From Dactylorhiza incarnata (Eukaryota; Streptophyta; Magnoliopsida; Asparagales; Orchidaceae): a DNA stretch of 64,000 nt. Position numbers and translations under genes: made by a program. Below the pieces are notes generated by a model. It was not told where the DNA came from. It searched no databases and was given only the letters and a program-made list of their open reading frames with translations. Location of the stretch: contig JAWHQI010000258.1 of assembly GCA_033032865.1 (NCBI GenBank), positions 3,720,001-3,784,000 of the forward strand. The letters are read 5' to 3'. Shown here in pieces: positions 22,621-34,800 of this stretch (its first letter is position 1; the number at the start of each line of letters is the position of its first letter).

Positions 22621-23985
22621 ATGGCTGGAAGCGATGAGCTGGGGGACTCACCCCCTACCAGCGAGTACGTGAAGAAGGGTGATTTTGACGAGTTCAGGAA
22701 GTCGATCCTGGAACTCTTGAGGGTCTCACCCCCCCCCCCCCCCCCTCACGGCGAGTGCTTGACACCACCCGCACCCGTGCTCGCCTCGCAATCCCCGATG
22801 GAGGAGGAGCAAGCACATCGGCAAGGGAAGGAGCTGGCCACATGGGAAGACTCGGGTCTTCAAGCAAGAGTGCTCTTCAACAGCTCTCCTGGGACCGGCT
22901 ACCCCAGTAGGGAGGCAGAGAGAACGCCTTCGACTCGCCAGGGAGGATGGGGAAGTCCCTTCTGCAAGCTGATCATCTCAGCCCCCGTTCCAGATGGGTT
23001 CAACGAGCCTGACATGTCTTACTACGCAGGGAAGGACGACCCTGTTCAACATCTCCAGTGGTTCGAAGACATGGCCTCGATCAGGCAAATGTCGGAAGCC
23101 TTTAAATGCAGACTCTTCGCGGTCACGTTCAGGGGGAAGGCGAGAGACTGGTTCCACCAACTCCCAGTGGGAACCATCTACGGCTTCGAGGACTTGCGCC
23201 AAAGTTTCTTGCTAATGTTCCCCACTTCAAAAAAGAGGAGGAAGGGGGCAGAGGCCCTGTTCTTGGTTCGACAAAGGCCAGGGGAGACGTTGGGGAGTTA
23301 CGTGGATAGATTCCAGGAGGAAGTCCTCCTTGTCATTGAGGTGCCCGGGCATACCCTGCAGCTGGATTTCACCCTCGGCTTACAGCAGGGGCTGTTCAGG
23401 ATGAGCTTGACTCGGGACCCTCCCCTGTCTTTCGAAGAACTGATGGAGCGCGCTGCTCGAGAAATTGAGTGTGGGGACACAAACCAGGAGTTCATGGCAA
23501 GGTTGGCCAAGGGTGAGAAGGAGGAGAAGGAGGAGAAGAAAGAGCAAGGAGGGAAGGGGAAGGAGGAAGCAAGAAGTCAGGGAGACCAGGGACCCCCCGT
23601 TGGGTGGGAGCAAGGCTGGGGGTTTCAACCACCAGTCGCCCGACCGACCTGGAGGCCGCCAGGAGGACCCCCTCAAGGCCAAGGAAGAGGCCATTTCCAA
23701 GGGAGAGGAAACTTTCAGGGGGAGCATGGACGGATATGGCAGCCGGACCCAAGGCCATTGCAACCCCAACCCCTGCAGGCCATGACGATTGTTCGAAAAA
23801 AAGGAAATAAGAAGAGGGGTCGCGCAGGGAAGGAAGCAAGGATGATGGCATTGCCGTACTGTGACTTCCATCAGCAAGAGGGCCACGCGACAGCCACATG
23901 CCCGGAGTTTCTAGAGGTAAGGGAAGGAGGAAGAACCCCGGCAGAGAAGAGACAACTCTACCTGGAAGGACCAGGAGGAAGCTGA
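22621..23985 (+). CDS. Retrotransposon gag protein (Tat-lineage-like), intact
   Basis: A 454-residue capsid/nucleocapsid protein. The acidic N-terminus carries a Pro run encoded by 17 C (22729-22745). The central gag domain (residues about 125-285) has the usual order of motifs: YYAGKDDPVQHLQWFEDMAS, FAVTFRGKARDWFHQLP, GETLGSYVDRFQEEVLLV, and LSFEELMERAAREIE. A Lys/Glu-rich stretch lies near 300-315, followed by a Gly/Arg/Gln-rich basic region. Near the C-terminus there is a CX2HX4HX4C zinc-knuckle-like motif (CDFHQQEGHATATC, 414-427). The frame is uninterrupted and stops with TGA. No protease or pol frame follows, so it would act in trans with enzymes of other elements. The ATG at 22621 lies 55 nt after the LTR end. 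Confidence 0.82.
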   Translation: MAGSDELGDSPPTSEYVKKGDFDEFRKSILELLRVSPPPPPPHGECLTPPAPVLASQSPMEEEQAHRQGKELATWEDSGLQARVLFNSSPGTGYPSREAERTPSTRQGGWGSPFCKLIISAPVPDGFNEPDMSYYAGKDDPVQHLQWFEDMASIRQMSEAFKCRLFAVTFRGKARDWFHQLPVGTIYGFEDLRQSFLLMFPTSKKRRKGAEALFLVRQRPGETLGSYVDRFQEEVLLVIEVPGHTLQLDFTLGLQQGLFRMSLTRDPPLSFEELMERAAREIECGDTNQEFMARLAKGEKEEKEEKKEQGGKGKEEARSQGDQGPPVGWEQGWGFQPPVARPTWRPPGGPPQGQGRGHFQGRGNFQGEHGRIWQPDPRPLQPQPLQAMTIVRKKGNKKRGRAGKEARMMALPYCDFHQQEGHATATCPEFLEVREGGRTPAEKRQLYLEGPGGS

Positions 23986-24100
23986 GGAGATGGAGGAAGT
24001 AATGAGGGAAACGACCAAGGTGCATGTGGTCGAGTAAGCGCATTGTAATGGTATGCAATCTATTTATAGTATATCAGAAGTTGTTAAAGATATCATCCAG

Positions 24101-24829
24101 GTCGAGTCCTCGACTGGAGACCACTCGCCAGGGCTTGTTGATGTCGGTCGCTGGGAGGCTCGTCCGGTGGATTCATTTTAGGTCGAGTCCTCGATTGGAG
24201 ACCACTCACACGGGCTTGTTGATGTCGGTCGCTGGGAGGCTCCTCGGGTGGATTCGTTTTAGGTTGAGTCCTCGATTGGAGACCACTCACACGGGCTTGT
24301 TGATGTCGGTCGCTGGGAGGCTCGTCGGGTGGATTCGTTTTAGGTCGAGTCCTCAACTGGAGACCACTCGCCCGGGCTTGATGATGCCGGTCGCTGGGAG
24401 GCTCGTCGGGTGGATTCGTTTTAGGTCGAGTCCTCGACTGGAGACCACTCGCCCGGGCTTGTTGATGCCGGTCGCTGGGAGGCTCGTCGGGTGGATTCGT
24501 TTTAGGTTGAGTTCTCGACTGGAGACCACTCGCCCATGCTTGTTGATGTCGGTCGCTGGGAGGCTCGTCGGGTGGATTCGTTTTAGGTCGAGTCCTCGAC
24601 TGGAGACCACTCGCCCAGGCTTGTTGATGCCGGTCGCTGGGAGGCTCGTCGGGTGGATTCATTTTAGGTCGAGTCCTCGATTGGAGACCACTCGCATGGG
24701 CATATTGATGCCGGTCGCTGGGAGGCTCGTCAGGTGGATTCATTTTAGGTCGAGTCCTCGATTGGAGACCACTCGCCTGGGCTTGTTGATGCCGGTCGCT
24801 GGGAGGCTCATCGGGTAGATTCATTTGGG
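24101..24829. repeat. 81-bp tandem repeat array, nine units
   Basis: Units start at 24101, 24182, 24263, 24344, 24425, 24506, 24587, 24668 and 24749, all exactly 81 bp. The period is a multiple of three and the units lack stops, so long frames are open on both strands (plus: 27-residue repeat with GRLVGWIRFRSSPRLETT; minus: EPPSDRHQQA). Coding is not supported: neither frame continues gag. Confidence 0.92.
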
Positions 24830-24954
24830 TTGGTAAGGCTCCAAGAAGAGAAGTCGGTCTGAGGATGTGCTGGGTTCCTCTGCCTCCAGGTGAAGGTAAG
24901 CACCTAGGGCGCGGACTGGTTCTCTGCCCCCAGTTGCTTTGATAAGATGGTTGA

Positions 24955-25430
24955 GTTCCTCCACCTCCAGGTGAGCTCGGCTCCCTGTTAGGGGTGGAGT
25001 TTCCTCCACCTCCAGGTGAGCTCGGCTCCCTGTTAGGCGTGGAGTTTCCTCCACCTCCAGGTGAGCTCGTCTCCCTGTTAGGTGTGGAGTTTCCCCCACC
25101 TCCAGGTGAGCTCGGCTCCCTGTTAGGTGTGGAGTTTCCTCCACCTCCAGGTGAGCTCGGCTCCCTGTTAGGTGTGGAGTTTCCTCCACCTCCAGGTGAG
25201 CTCGGCTCCCTGTTAGGTGTGGAGTTTCCTCCACCTCCAGGTGAGCTCGGCTCCCTGTTAGGTGTGAAGTTTCCTCCATCTCCAGGTGAGCTCGGCTCCC
25301 TGTTAGGTCTGGAGTTTCCTCCACCTCCAGGTGAGCTCGGCCCCCTGTTAAGTGTTGAGTTCCTCCACCTCCAGGTGAACTCGGCTCCTTGTTAGGTGTT
25401 GAGTTTCTCCCCCACCAGGTGAGCTCGGCT
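24955..25430. repeat. 45-bp tandem repeat array, about ten units
   Basis: The core CCACCTCCAGGTGAGCTCGG recurs at 24961, 25006, 25051, 25096, 25141 and so on to 25365, with a partial copy near 25409. The core contains the palindrome CACCTCCAGGTG-like arms. Here too the period is a multiple of three, leaving both strands open. Confidence 0.9.
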
Positions 25431-25465
25431 CCCTGGTAGGTATGGAGTTCCCTCCTTCCACCTCA

Positions 25466-26210
25466 GGTCGAGTCCAGCTCGACCAAAGGTGTTGAGTTTT
25501 CTTCCACCTAAGGTCAAGTTCAATTCGACCTAAGATGTTGAGCTTTCTCCACCTCCAGTTGAGCTCGGCTCATAGGAGGGTTGCTAAGTGGAGAAAAGTT
25601 TGCCTCCCACCTCAGGTCGAGCTCGGCTCGACTAGAGGTGTTGAGTTTTTCTCCACCTAAGGTCAAGTTCAATTCGACCTAAGGTGTTGAGCTTTCTCCA
25701 ATTCCAGGTGAGCTCGGCTCATAGGAGAGTTGCTAAGTGGAGAAAGGTTTGCCTCCCACCTCAGGTCGAGCTCGACTCGACTAGAGGTGTTGAGTTTTTC
25801 TCCACTTAAGGTCTAGTTTAATTCGACCTAAGGTGTTGAGATTTCTCCACCTCCAGGTGAGCTCGGCTCATAGGAGGGTTGCTAAGTGGAGAAAGGTTTG
25901 CCTCCCACCTCAGGTCGAGCTCGGCTCGACTAGAGGTGTTGAGTTTTTCTCCACCTAAGGTCAAGTTCAATTCGACCTAAGGTGTTGAGCTTTCTCCACC
26001 TCCAGGTGAGCTCGACTCATAGGTGGGTTGCTAAGTGGAGAAAGGTTTGCCTCCCACCTCAGGTCGAGCTCGACTCGACTAGAGGTGTTGAGTTTTTCTC
26101 CACCTAAGGTCAAGGTCAGTTCGACCTAAGGTGTTAAGCTTTTTCCACCTCCAGCTGAGCTCGGCTCATAGGAGGGTGGTTAAGTGGAGAAAGGTTCGCG
26201 TTCTGCCCCA
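25466..26210. repeat. 149-bp tandem repeat array, five units
   Basis: GGTCGA marks unit starts at 25466, 25615, 25764, 25913 and 26062, all exactly 149 bp apart. Each unit contains the CCACCTCCAGGTGAGCTC core of the 45-bp array plus GGTCGAGCTCGGCTCGAC and AATTCGACCTAAGG segments. The array therefore looks derived from the same starting material as the 45-bp array. Confidence 0.9.
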
Positions 26211-26500
26211 AGTTAGGTTCAGTTGAAAAACTCGGCAGGAGCATCCCGTTGGCAGGGCCCTTCGTGGATCACTCTAGGGTCCCACCTACTCGTCAAATAG
26301 GTGGGTTGGACTTTCTTTTCGAGCTTAAGGCAAGCTCGAAAAGAGTGGGGATTGCGTACAACCCCATATTTTCCGAGCTGGTGTGACCCGACGCAGGTAA
26401 GATCGCTATAGTGAGGGTGTCTGTGACGCGACGAATCGACCCGTTAAGAGAGGTCCGAGGCCATCCGAGGTAAAAGAGGGGGGGGGGGGGGGGGGGGGAC

Positions 26501-28640
26501 GATCCGATTCCTCTCTCTAGCTCGAGTAATTATATATATATATACCGCTATCTATATTTGGTGTATAGTCACTTGTAAAATTCTTCATAAACTTGACTTC
26601 TTGCTTTACTTACTACATTTTAGCTTCTATCTTGGCGACTTTATACCTTGCCAAGTTTTCATCCTTCCTACAAGCGTAGAGTGCTTTACATCTAGTCCTC
26701 TTTTCTCCCATTTTGTCTTGCACTTTCTCTTATCACCACCAAGATTCTTTATGTGGGGCGCACGGTCTTTTGACTCTCCAAATATGTTCTTCACTTATTT
26801 GTGAAGACATAACTTCTCATGTGACACTATGATTAACATAAAGATCATCAATTAGTTGTTCCATAACAAGTGCCTTTTAATGTAATTTTTTTAAATTAAA
26901 TATTAAAAAAAAATTAAATTATTTATTTAAATAATGTTTTGATAAAAATACTAAATTGATATTCTACTTTTGCGTATAATAATTTTCATTGAGACTGCGA
27001 ATGACAGGTTTGTTTTGCGCGGCACGGTGAATTTGCTGCACAACTGCTTTTATTATTATATATATTTTATTTTATGTTATGTTATTTATTTTATTCTCCC
27101 TCCATTTCTGTTTGTCTGTCCCACTCTATGTAAAAGAAGGGAAATTTTTGAAGTGTTTAAATGGAAGCTTCAATGTTATTATTTCAAGTGTTGGAGCCGG
27201 AATTATCTAGGGAGTGATTCTTAACTAGAGCTTGATGGAACTAGAAATGATGATTGGGAGATTCGGTCGTAAAAGATCCGGAATTTTGGTCAACTATCTG
27301 TCTGGCTTCCTTACTTTTTTGTGCGACATCTCCAGGCGATATCCGTGATTCAGATAGCGATGATTTGTGATATGCCATCCCGTGACATTTTTCTCTCGAT
27401 TCCGTTCACAATCGCTAATATGCGCTTAACTATACAACCTCCAAAATCTTAAGAAAAGAAATGTTGGCTTAACTCGGATTGATATCAGCAGTCTAAAATA
27501 AGTTGGACATCAAAGATCGGCGGTTACATGTTCATGCCAACACGTGTCAAAATCTCATACACACAGACACTTATCTTTGACTTCGAACTAACAAATCAAC
27601 ATTCTATAGCATCACACATCCATATACAAATCCGTATCGAGCCATCTCAATGATTGTCAACAATACAAGCTCGGAAAATATTAGGTTGTACGCAATCCCC
27701 ACTCTTTTGTCACATAGAGTATTTTACATCGAGTACTCAAACCATGCATTGATCTGCAACAATACAAGCATCGTTTACAACGAACTCACCGAGACATTTC
27801 ACAACCCGATTTCCATGCATCATGCTTTCCACAACCTTTCCTATGTCATTGTGATCCTCAGCTGGCCCTATGCCGTTGGGGATTGATGACTGGCCCAAGG
27901 AGCTTGCGGGTGGTGGGCCTGGCGTTGGCTTCATGTTCCTTGGTCAAGGTGGCAGGAGAAGACTATGGTTGAACTTTCATGCTCAAGGAGAGAGGCGACG
28001 CATGACACGAAGGATTGCAAGTCAAATTTAGGCTATAAATAAAATCATTTGATGTGCACATATTAATAATGTACAAATAGTCATTTTAGATATACATAGC
28101 ATTGCTCTTTTTGGCTTCTTTTGACTGTGGCGGTGTCGGTCTTGAATGAGGTTGTCATGAACCGTTGTTTGCGAACGCTCGACCTCACATAACGAACTTC
28201 ACCAATGTTATGTTCAAAATTAGTTTTCTTTCCTCACCTAAGGAATTTCACCGCTTTTATGTTCAAAAATAGTTTTCTTTTCTCAGTGAATCGTTGTCTC
28301 GCTAAATATATGGAAAAAAATGTTGGTGCGTGTAACGCACTTTAGATCATCATGCGCGACCAACGATCCAACCGTATATTTCAGCCAATATGAATTTTCA
28401 TACATGATTGATCTAAAATACGACCACTTTTTAATATATCCGCATCACACAAATATGATTATATATTTCACAAACAATCAACACTGTTCAAATCACGAAT
28501 CATATGATTGTATTTGCTCACACTCAGTGATCTATTATAATCATCACAAGTACCTAAATATTATTTCAAACATAAGAATGTGACATTTTTTTTTCTAAAC
28601 TAACTCGAGCAGAAAAAAAAAAAAACCCGCACGTTTTCTT
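26501..28640. other. AT-rich intergenic DNA before the calmodulin gene
   Basis: No gene is recognised. A TA microsatellite lies at about 26530-26545. Open frames at 26970-27224, 27650-27886 and 28320-28583 have no recognisable motif. 28066-28112 (TATACATAGCATTGCTCTTTT) resembles the outer end of the foldback element at 2736-2988 and may be a fragment of that family. Confidence 0.4.
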
Positions 28641-28648
28641 TTATTTCA

Positions 28649-28656
28649 CCACGTGG
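28649..28656. promoter_or_regulatory. Perfect G-box / ABRE-type palindrome upstream of calmodulin
   Basis: CCACGTGG lies 238 bp before the calmodulin ATG. G-boxes of this form bind bZIP and bHLH factors in plant promoters. Only position and sequence support it here. Confidence 0.45.
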
Positions 28657-28893
28657 GACCGGTCCTCCGTCAAATTTGATCGCAGCTCATAATGCCGCCA
28701 CCACTCCTACCGTTTCTTCTGCGCTCACTCGAAGAATCACAGAATCCGTCCCGTCAATACACAGAACCCGTCCCGTTGACGAGCTTCTCTCTCACCTGCC
28801 AGCCCCTGGACGCGAAGACTGCGACAAAATCAATAAGGAGGGGGACGAACCAGCAAAGATCCGCCTTTCGTCACCTTCTTCTAGCTTCGGAAA

Positions 28894-31800
28894 ATGGCTG
28901 AGAGGCTCACGTCGGAGCAGATCGCTGAGTTCAAGGAGGCTTTCAGCCTCTTCGATAAAGATGGCGACGGTATAGCTTCCGAACCCTATCTCGATCGATC
29001 TTTCGAATATCATTTTCTCATTGTATTTGAGTCCTCAACTATTAGGGGAAGCCGAAGGGCTAGATCTAGGTCATCGTGATCTGTGTTTATATAACCCGAC
29101 GGGCGTTTGAAGTGCTAGTACCGCATTTACATGTTTTTATAAAGATTTTGGATCTTTGTGCTTGTTTCAGGTGATCGTACTTAAGAAAGTGAAGTTTTAG
29201 TAAGTTTTTCGGGGGATCAATTTGGTGCAGCAGTAGGTGATGGTTGCTAGCTTCACGTGGGACTTGATATTCAATATTTGTTGCTGATAACTAGCTAATG
29301 CGAAGCTGCTATTCACTTTATGGTTACGCGCTCCCTTTCACATTTTTTTCACCTCAATGTAATTTCACCGTGTGTGGGTCTGTCTTCTTAAAGGTTTCTT
29401 CGATCCCTTATTTACTATCTTCACTTATTTGGCCGGGGTTTGGATGGTTGTAGGGTGGCTGGACTGCACTCAGGCAGCAACTCCGGGGAAGTTTAGGGGC
29501 TGCTGGAGGTGGCTGAAGGTGGATCCACGTGAAGAGAAAGAGCGAGGGCTGGAGATGTGGGAGTAGCCGGTTATAGACAGCAGTTAGGAGGGGGTAAATG
29601 GGATGGAGGCAGCAGTTATGATGTTGTAATTAAATGGAGGAGGGAGTTCGGCTGCCAGAATTAGGGAATTAGAGGGCTGCCAATTATAAGCGGTTCCACG
29701 TGAGAGTTAATTGGGGAATGAGGGGAGGGCTGACAGCAAGTTGTGGGGGGAAGTGGGGAGGAGTTATGCTAAGATTTAGGAAATTATTTCCTTTAATTTA
29801 GGAGAGTGGGAGTAGTGGGTGGTTAGGAAGGTAGTTATGGTGGTTATGGGTGGAGAGTGGATGGTGGTTGCCGGTGGTGGTGGTCGCCGGAGACATTTTC
29901 CGGCAATCGCCGGAAAACTCTAATGAATGAAAATGGGTATGGGGGGTATAGAAGGATCACCAGAGGTGGCCGGAGACGAACTCAGGTGATCACCGGAGTT
30001 GTCTTATGGTATTGGGGTTGTTTTGGTGGGGAAAATGAAGGAGATGGTGGTTCCATGGCAAAGGGTGGGTGGTTGGGTGGCCGCCGACCTGTGATACAAT
30101 GGGAAAGTCTCCTTTGGCCTGCTGTTTTGGTGCTAGCAGCAGTCTAGCGGGTGTCTGTGTAGGGGGATGAGGAGGGGTGATCGATTACTATAAATGGAGG
30201 GGAGGGGGGCCTTGTTGGCCGACTGTTTGCAAGGGAGGAGTGTGGGTGAGTGGCAGTTGCTATAGAAATGGGGGAGGGGATGAACCCGTTGAAGAGGTCC
30301 AGCTTCTTCAAATGGTGATAGAAAGGAGGCCGTTGCTTGTGGTGGATGAGGGGTGGTGGAGTGGCCGGCCAAGGGGGAGGATGGTAGGAGTCGGTCAAGG
30401 GAAATGGGAGGAGGTAGACCCGAGCTTCGCACCCGGGGTTCAGCTTCGGCAGTCGGCACCGAAGTGACCAAAGAATGGGCTTCAATGCTCCATTCTTCAA
30501 TACCTAAAATGAGAGCCCTCACCATCTATTTATAGATTCCTAGGGGGCAACAAACGACTATGATTGACCGAACGTCCCGACTCAAAAATACATAAAATTA
30601 CAACTCGAATTTAAAAATTGACTAGAACAAAAATTACTACGATCATCCATCCACCTAAAATGAACGGTTCCGATTCTCCATCAATTCCCCTCGCCTTGAA
30701 AGCATTCATCTCCGTGAATGAAGATGAGCGTGCTCTCGTCTGAAGGCAAGGAGAAACCCAGTAGCTCTGAACTCGTAGGTCATTGAAGCTGATGATGATG
30801 GAACCGAGGATGGTACTGCTAAAGCTGACGATGGTACTGTAACTGGTGCTGCTGCTAAAGAGATGATGTCGTAGATGTTGGGGACGGAGTACTGGACATC
30901 AATGCTGAAGAAGGTACTGCTACTGTCGTCGACGTCAAACACTGTATGGTACTGCTGTGGAAGAAGCCTAGATGATGCATGTGTCGGAGGATGTGGTACT
31001 GCTGAAGATGGTGGAACTGCTGGACACAAACGAGATGCAGGAACTGGAGAAGCCGGATGAGCAGTCGGTGCTGATGACTCGGGCTGAGGAGGAACCTAGG
31101 TGGTAGGTGAAGGATGTTGCTGATGCGGTGAGGTGGAAGGAGACAATGGTGGTAACTGAGGCTGTGGTGGAGTGATGGATGCAGACGGAGGCTGAGAGGA
31201 TGTGGAGGTAGAGGACGAAGGGTACATGTAGTCATGCGGCTCAAAGTATGGAGTCAAATCTTCAACATTGAATACATATGAAATCTCCATACTCGGCGGG
31301 ATACCCAGCTCATAAGCATTTGCTCCAATTCGTTTCTGCACAGTGTAATGACTCATTCGCTTAGCATTTAATTTTCGAGCAGTTCTCATAGGGAACCTCT
31401 CAGCACCTATACAAATCGACACATGTTTTCCTTCTTTGAAGCTTTGCGATCTCCTGTGACTATCATCATAAAATTTATAAATAATTTTATGATGAGTTCT
31501 TCTATGTCGGATAGACTCATGCATGATAATGTTATGATACGTGATGAGTCAGACCCGCACTGGGGCCGCACGTATCAACACCGTCCACATGCGACGACCG
31601 CATGAGTGTTATCTTTATGCTTTTATTATTTTCTGCTGCACGTTTATTTCCAAAGCAATGTTATTTTAGTTCCCATGTGTCTTAAGCCCAAGTGGGCGGC
31701 GAACTTTGCGTACCGGTTTATCAACCGGTTGGACCTATGGTTTTAGCAAGCAAGTTTTAATTCCTCCAACCCTCTCTCTAAATCCTCTCTCTCTCTAACC

Positions 31801-34800
31801 CTCTCACGGTATTTCCGTATTCCCCCCCTCTTCTCTCGGTGTGACCTAGCCGCATGAAACCCTTTGCCGATCCCACGAATTACCCCGTCGATCGCTGCCA
31901 TCCTCTCCCTCCCCGGTGGATCCTCTCCCCCTCCAACCATAGCACCGCCGGGTCCAAGAAGGGTCAAGCCGATCCTTTGTGGGATTTCCCCCTCTCACTC
32001 CCCGTCACGAGATCTCAATCGGGAGCTCATAACAACTTGGTATCAGAGCCAAATGCCGGTGTTTCCCTCACCGACACCTACCGTGACGCCCTCTATTTGT
32101 CGCGCCGCCCACCCGAGCACATGTCGCAGCCCAGCTCGGCCGCTGGCCTGCTGCCCTCACCGTCCGTGACCATCCAGCAGCCATCCTCCATGGACGATGA
32201 CAGACCTTCGCTCACCCAAGTCATGGAGCTCTTCTAGGCCATGCTCGCCACCCAGAATGAGAAGATGGAGGCCCTCAACGCTCGCTTGGACACCCTACAA
32301 GGCGCCCCACCTCCATCGACGACGGCCCACACGGCCTCACCCGCAACTAGTCTGATTTTCTCAGCTTTCCCTCACTCGAACAGTTACCCCTTCTCTCGTT
32401 CCATTCGTATGGATTTTCCCATCTACGAAGGTCGGGAAGACCCCCTTCCATGGCTCACGCGATGTGATATTTTCTTCTCAAATCAGCGCACTCCGGATGA
32501 GGAACGTGTCAGAATCGCTTCGTTCCACCTCCTTGGACCGACACAGTTATGGTTTACTCAACCCTTGCGGGAACACCCCAACTCATCTTGGGAGAACTTC
32601 TGGGAGGCTTGCACTCTCAAGTTCGGACCGGTGTTGCCGGGCAATCCCCTCGACGGCCTTGTTGCCCTCAAACAATCGGGCTCCATCCTGTGTTATCAAG
32701 GCGCGCGCCTAGGCGCGCGCCTAGGCGCGCCTGAGGCGCCGGGTGCACCGGGCGCACCCCGTTGCGCCCCAACAAGGCTTAGGCTGGCGATGTGCCTGAG
32801 GCGCGCCAAGGCACACCCGAGGCACACCCAAGGCGCACCCAATTCGCTGAATTTCCATAAATTGGGTGCCCCAATTCGCTGATTTTCCATGAATTGGGCG
32901 CCCCAATTCGCTGATTTTCCATGAATTGGGCGCCCAATTCACTGATTTTATTTTTCCCCCATTTTTGCGTCTCACGTGCATCATGCGCGCGCCTGCACCT
33001 TGCACCTAGGCTCCAGGGTCCCTTTGCGCCTTATTGCGCCTTGCGCCTTTAATAACATAGACTCCATCGAGGCATATTTGGAGCAATTTTAGATTTTGTT
33101 GTCACGCGCAACCTCCGTTTTGTCAACGCAACAAGTCTTACTCTTCACTGCGTGTCTCCCCGAACGATTGCGTTGCGATGTGGAATTTCAACAACCGCGG
33201 GATCTCACGGCCGCAATGAGCCTTACTCGAGCTTGCGAACGCCGCCTTCTGCTTGACCGGCCGCCCCCGGGACGCCGTGATCACGTCGCCCCCGACCACC
33301 CTTTGGGCTTCTCGACCCCAAGCCACCCAACGGGGACGAACAACTGCGCCCCTCTTTTCAACGCCGCTTGTCCCGGCCCGAAATGGCGGATCGCCGTGAG
33401 AAAGATTTATGTTTCAATAGTGTCAAACCCTTCACCCCCAGTCACCGGTGCAAGCAGTTATTCTGCCTGGAAGTGGATAACCCATTTGAGTATGATGATG
33501 ACGAAGCCGATGACTATGGCAGACCACAACTCTCTCTCCATGCCATGGCAGGACCTCAAGAGGGTTGCACCATTCAGATGTATGTGGAGGTCGGCGGAAC
33601 GTCACTTTTAGCACTCAGGGATACGGGCAACACCCACACTTTCATTCTCCAGGACATGGCCATCAGTCTGCGCCATCCTTTCGCCTCCCGTAGCCATGTC
33701 AAGGTGGCCATGGCCAATGACCAGCAAATGCCGTGCCCGGGAGTTTGTCGGCGCGTGATTTTTACAGTGGACGGGTACCACTCCCAAACAGACTTCTTTC
33801 TGGTGGATCTTCGCGGCTTTGAGATCATTTTGGGCGTTTGTTGGCTACACCTTGGGCCCCCTCACATGGGATTTCGATCGCCTCACCATGTCATGGCACG
33901 TAGGCTTTCGCTTGGTTTAGTGGCAAGGCCAGGAACCGGGAAAGTCCACCTCCTCCTTTTTGGTGCAGACCGAACCTCTTTCCGCTCCAGTGACGAAGTC
34001 GGACAACCACCCACCCGATCTTTCGGACCTTCTTCACTTATTCTCTGACATATTCATCCCATGCTTGGGTCTTCCACCTCGCCACTGACAGGACCATCGC
34101 ATTTGCCTCCTTCTGAGAACGACCCCAATTGTGGTACGATCTTACCGATATCCCTTCCATCAGAAGGATGAGATTGAGCGGCAATGTGACCTTCTCCTTC
34201 ATCTAGGTCTCATCCGGCGCAGCGTGTTCCCCTTCTCATCCCCGATCATGTTAGTACACAAGAAAGACAGTTCTTGGCGGCTCTGCGTCGACTACCGAGC
34301 ACTTAACTCCCACACGGTCAAGGGCAAGTTCCCTATCTCGGTGGTGGAAGAACTCCTCGACGAACTACATGACTCGTCCTTCTTCTCCAAACTGGACTTG
34401 TCCTCCGGTTATCATCAAGTCCGCATGGCGGCCGACGACGTGGAGAAGACTGCTTTCCACACCCACCATTGTCACTTCGAATTCATGGTCATGCTGTTCG
34501 GTCTCACGAACGCTCCTTCCACTTTTCAGGCTCTAATGAACGAGGTATTCCACCCTCTTCTCTGAAAGTCCGTTCTTGTTTTCTTTGACGATATTCTTGT
34601 CTATAGCAAGTCATGGGCGGAGCACCTGCAACACCTCCATACCATTCTCAGCTTGGTGCAAACTCACCAATTGGTTTTTAAGCCCTCCAAGTGCTTCTTC
34701 GGGCAAAGCTCAGTCACTTATTTGGGACATGTGGTCCACGGGTTGGGGGTTTCGGCCGACCCGACAAAGCTCTAAGGAGTGGCGTCGTGGCCTAGCCGCA

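Larger units (their letters stand above)
21780..26500 (+). mobile_element. Gag-only (pol-less) gypsy-type LTR retrotransposon
   Basis: The element has an LTR-like upstream region (TATAAATAG at 22210-22218; LTR end TTTCAACA at 22566), a candidate primer-binding site TGGTGCGGTGAGCG from 22570, an intact gag ORF (22621-23985), then three tandem arrays where pol would normally lie, and a purine-rich stretch near the end (AAAAGAGTGGGGA at about 26340-26352, or the G run at 26478-26498). No protease, reverse transcriptase or integrase was found. This resembles the plant non-autonomous class that carries only gag and depends on pol supplied by relatives. No second LTR copy was found, so the right end is uncertain or truncated. 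Confidence 0.6.

Noticed and set aside
24994..25395. 133-codon Pro/Gly-repeat frame and its opposite-strand partner
   Set aside because: A 45-bp array with period divisible by three opens frames by chance. There is no start context or continuity with gag.
28676..28893. Alternative frames at 28676-28975 and 28692-28901 as an upstream protein
   Set aside because: They overlap the calmodulin 5' UTR and exon 1 in other frames and show no domain.
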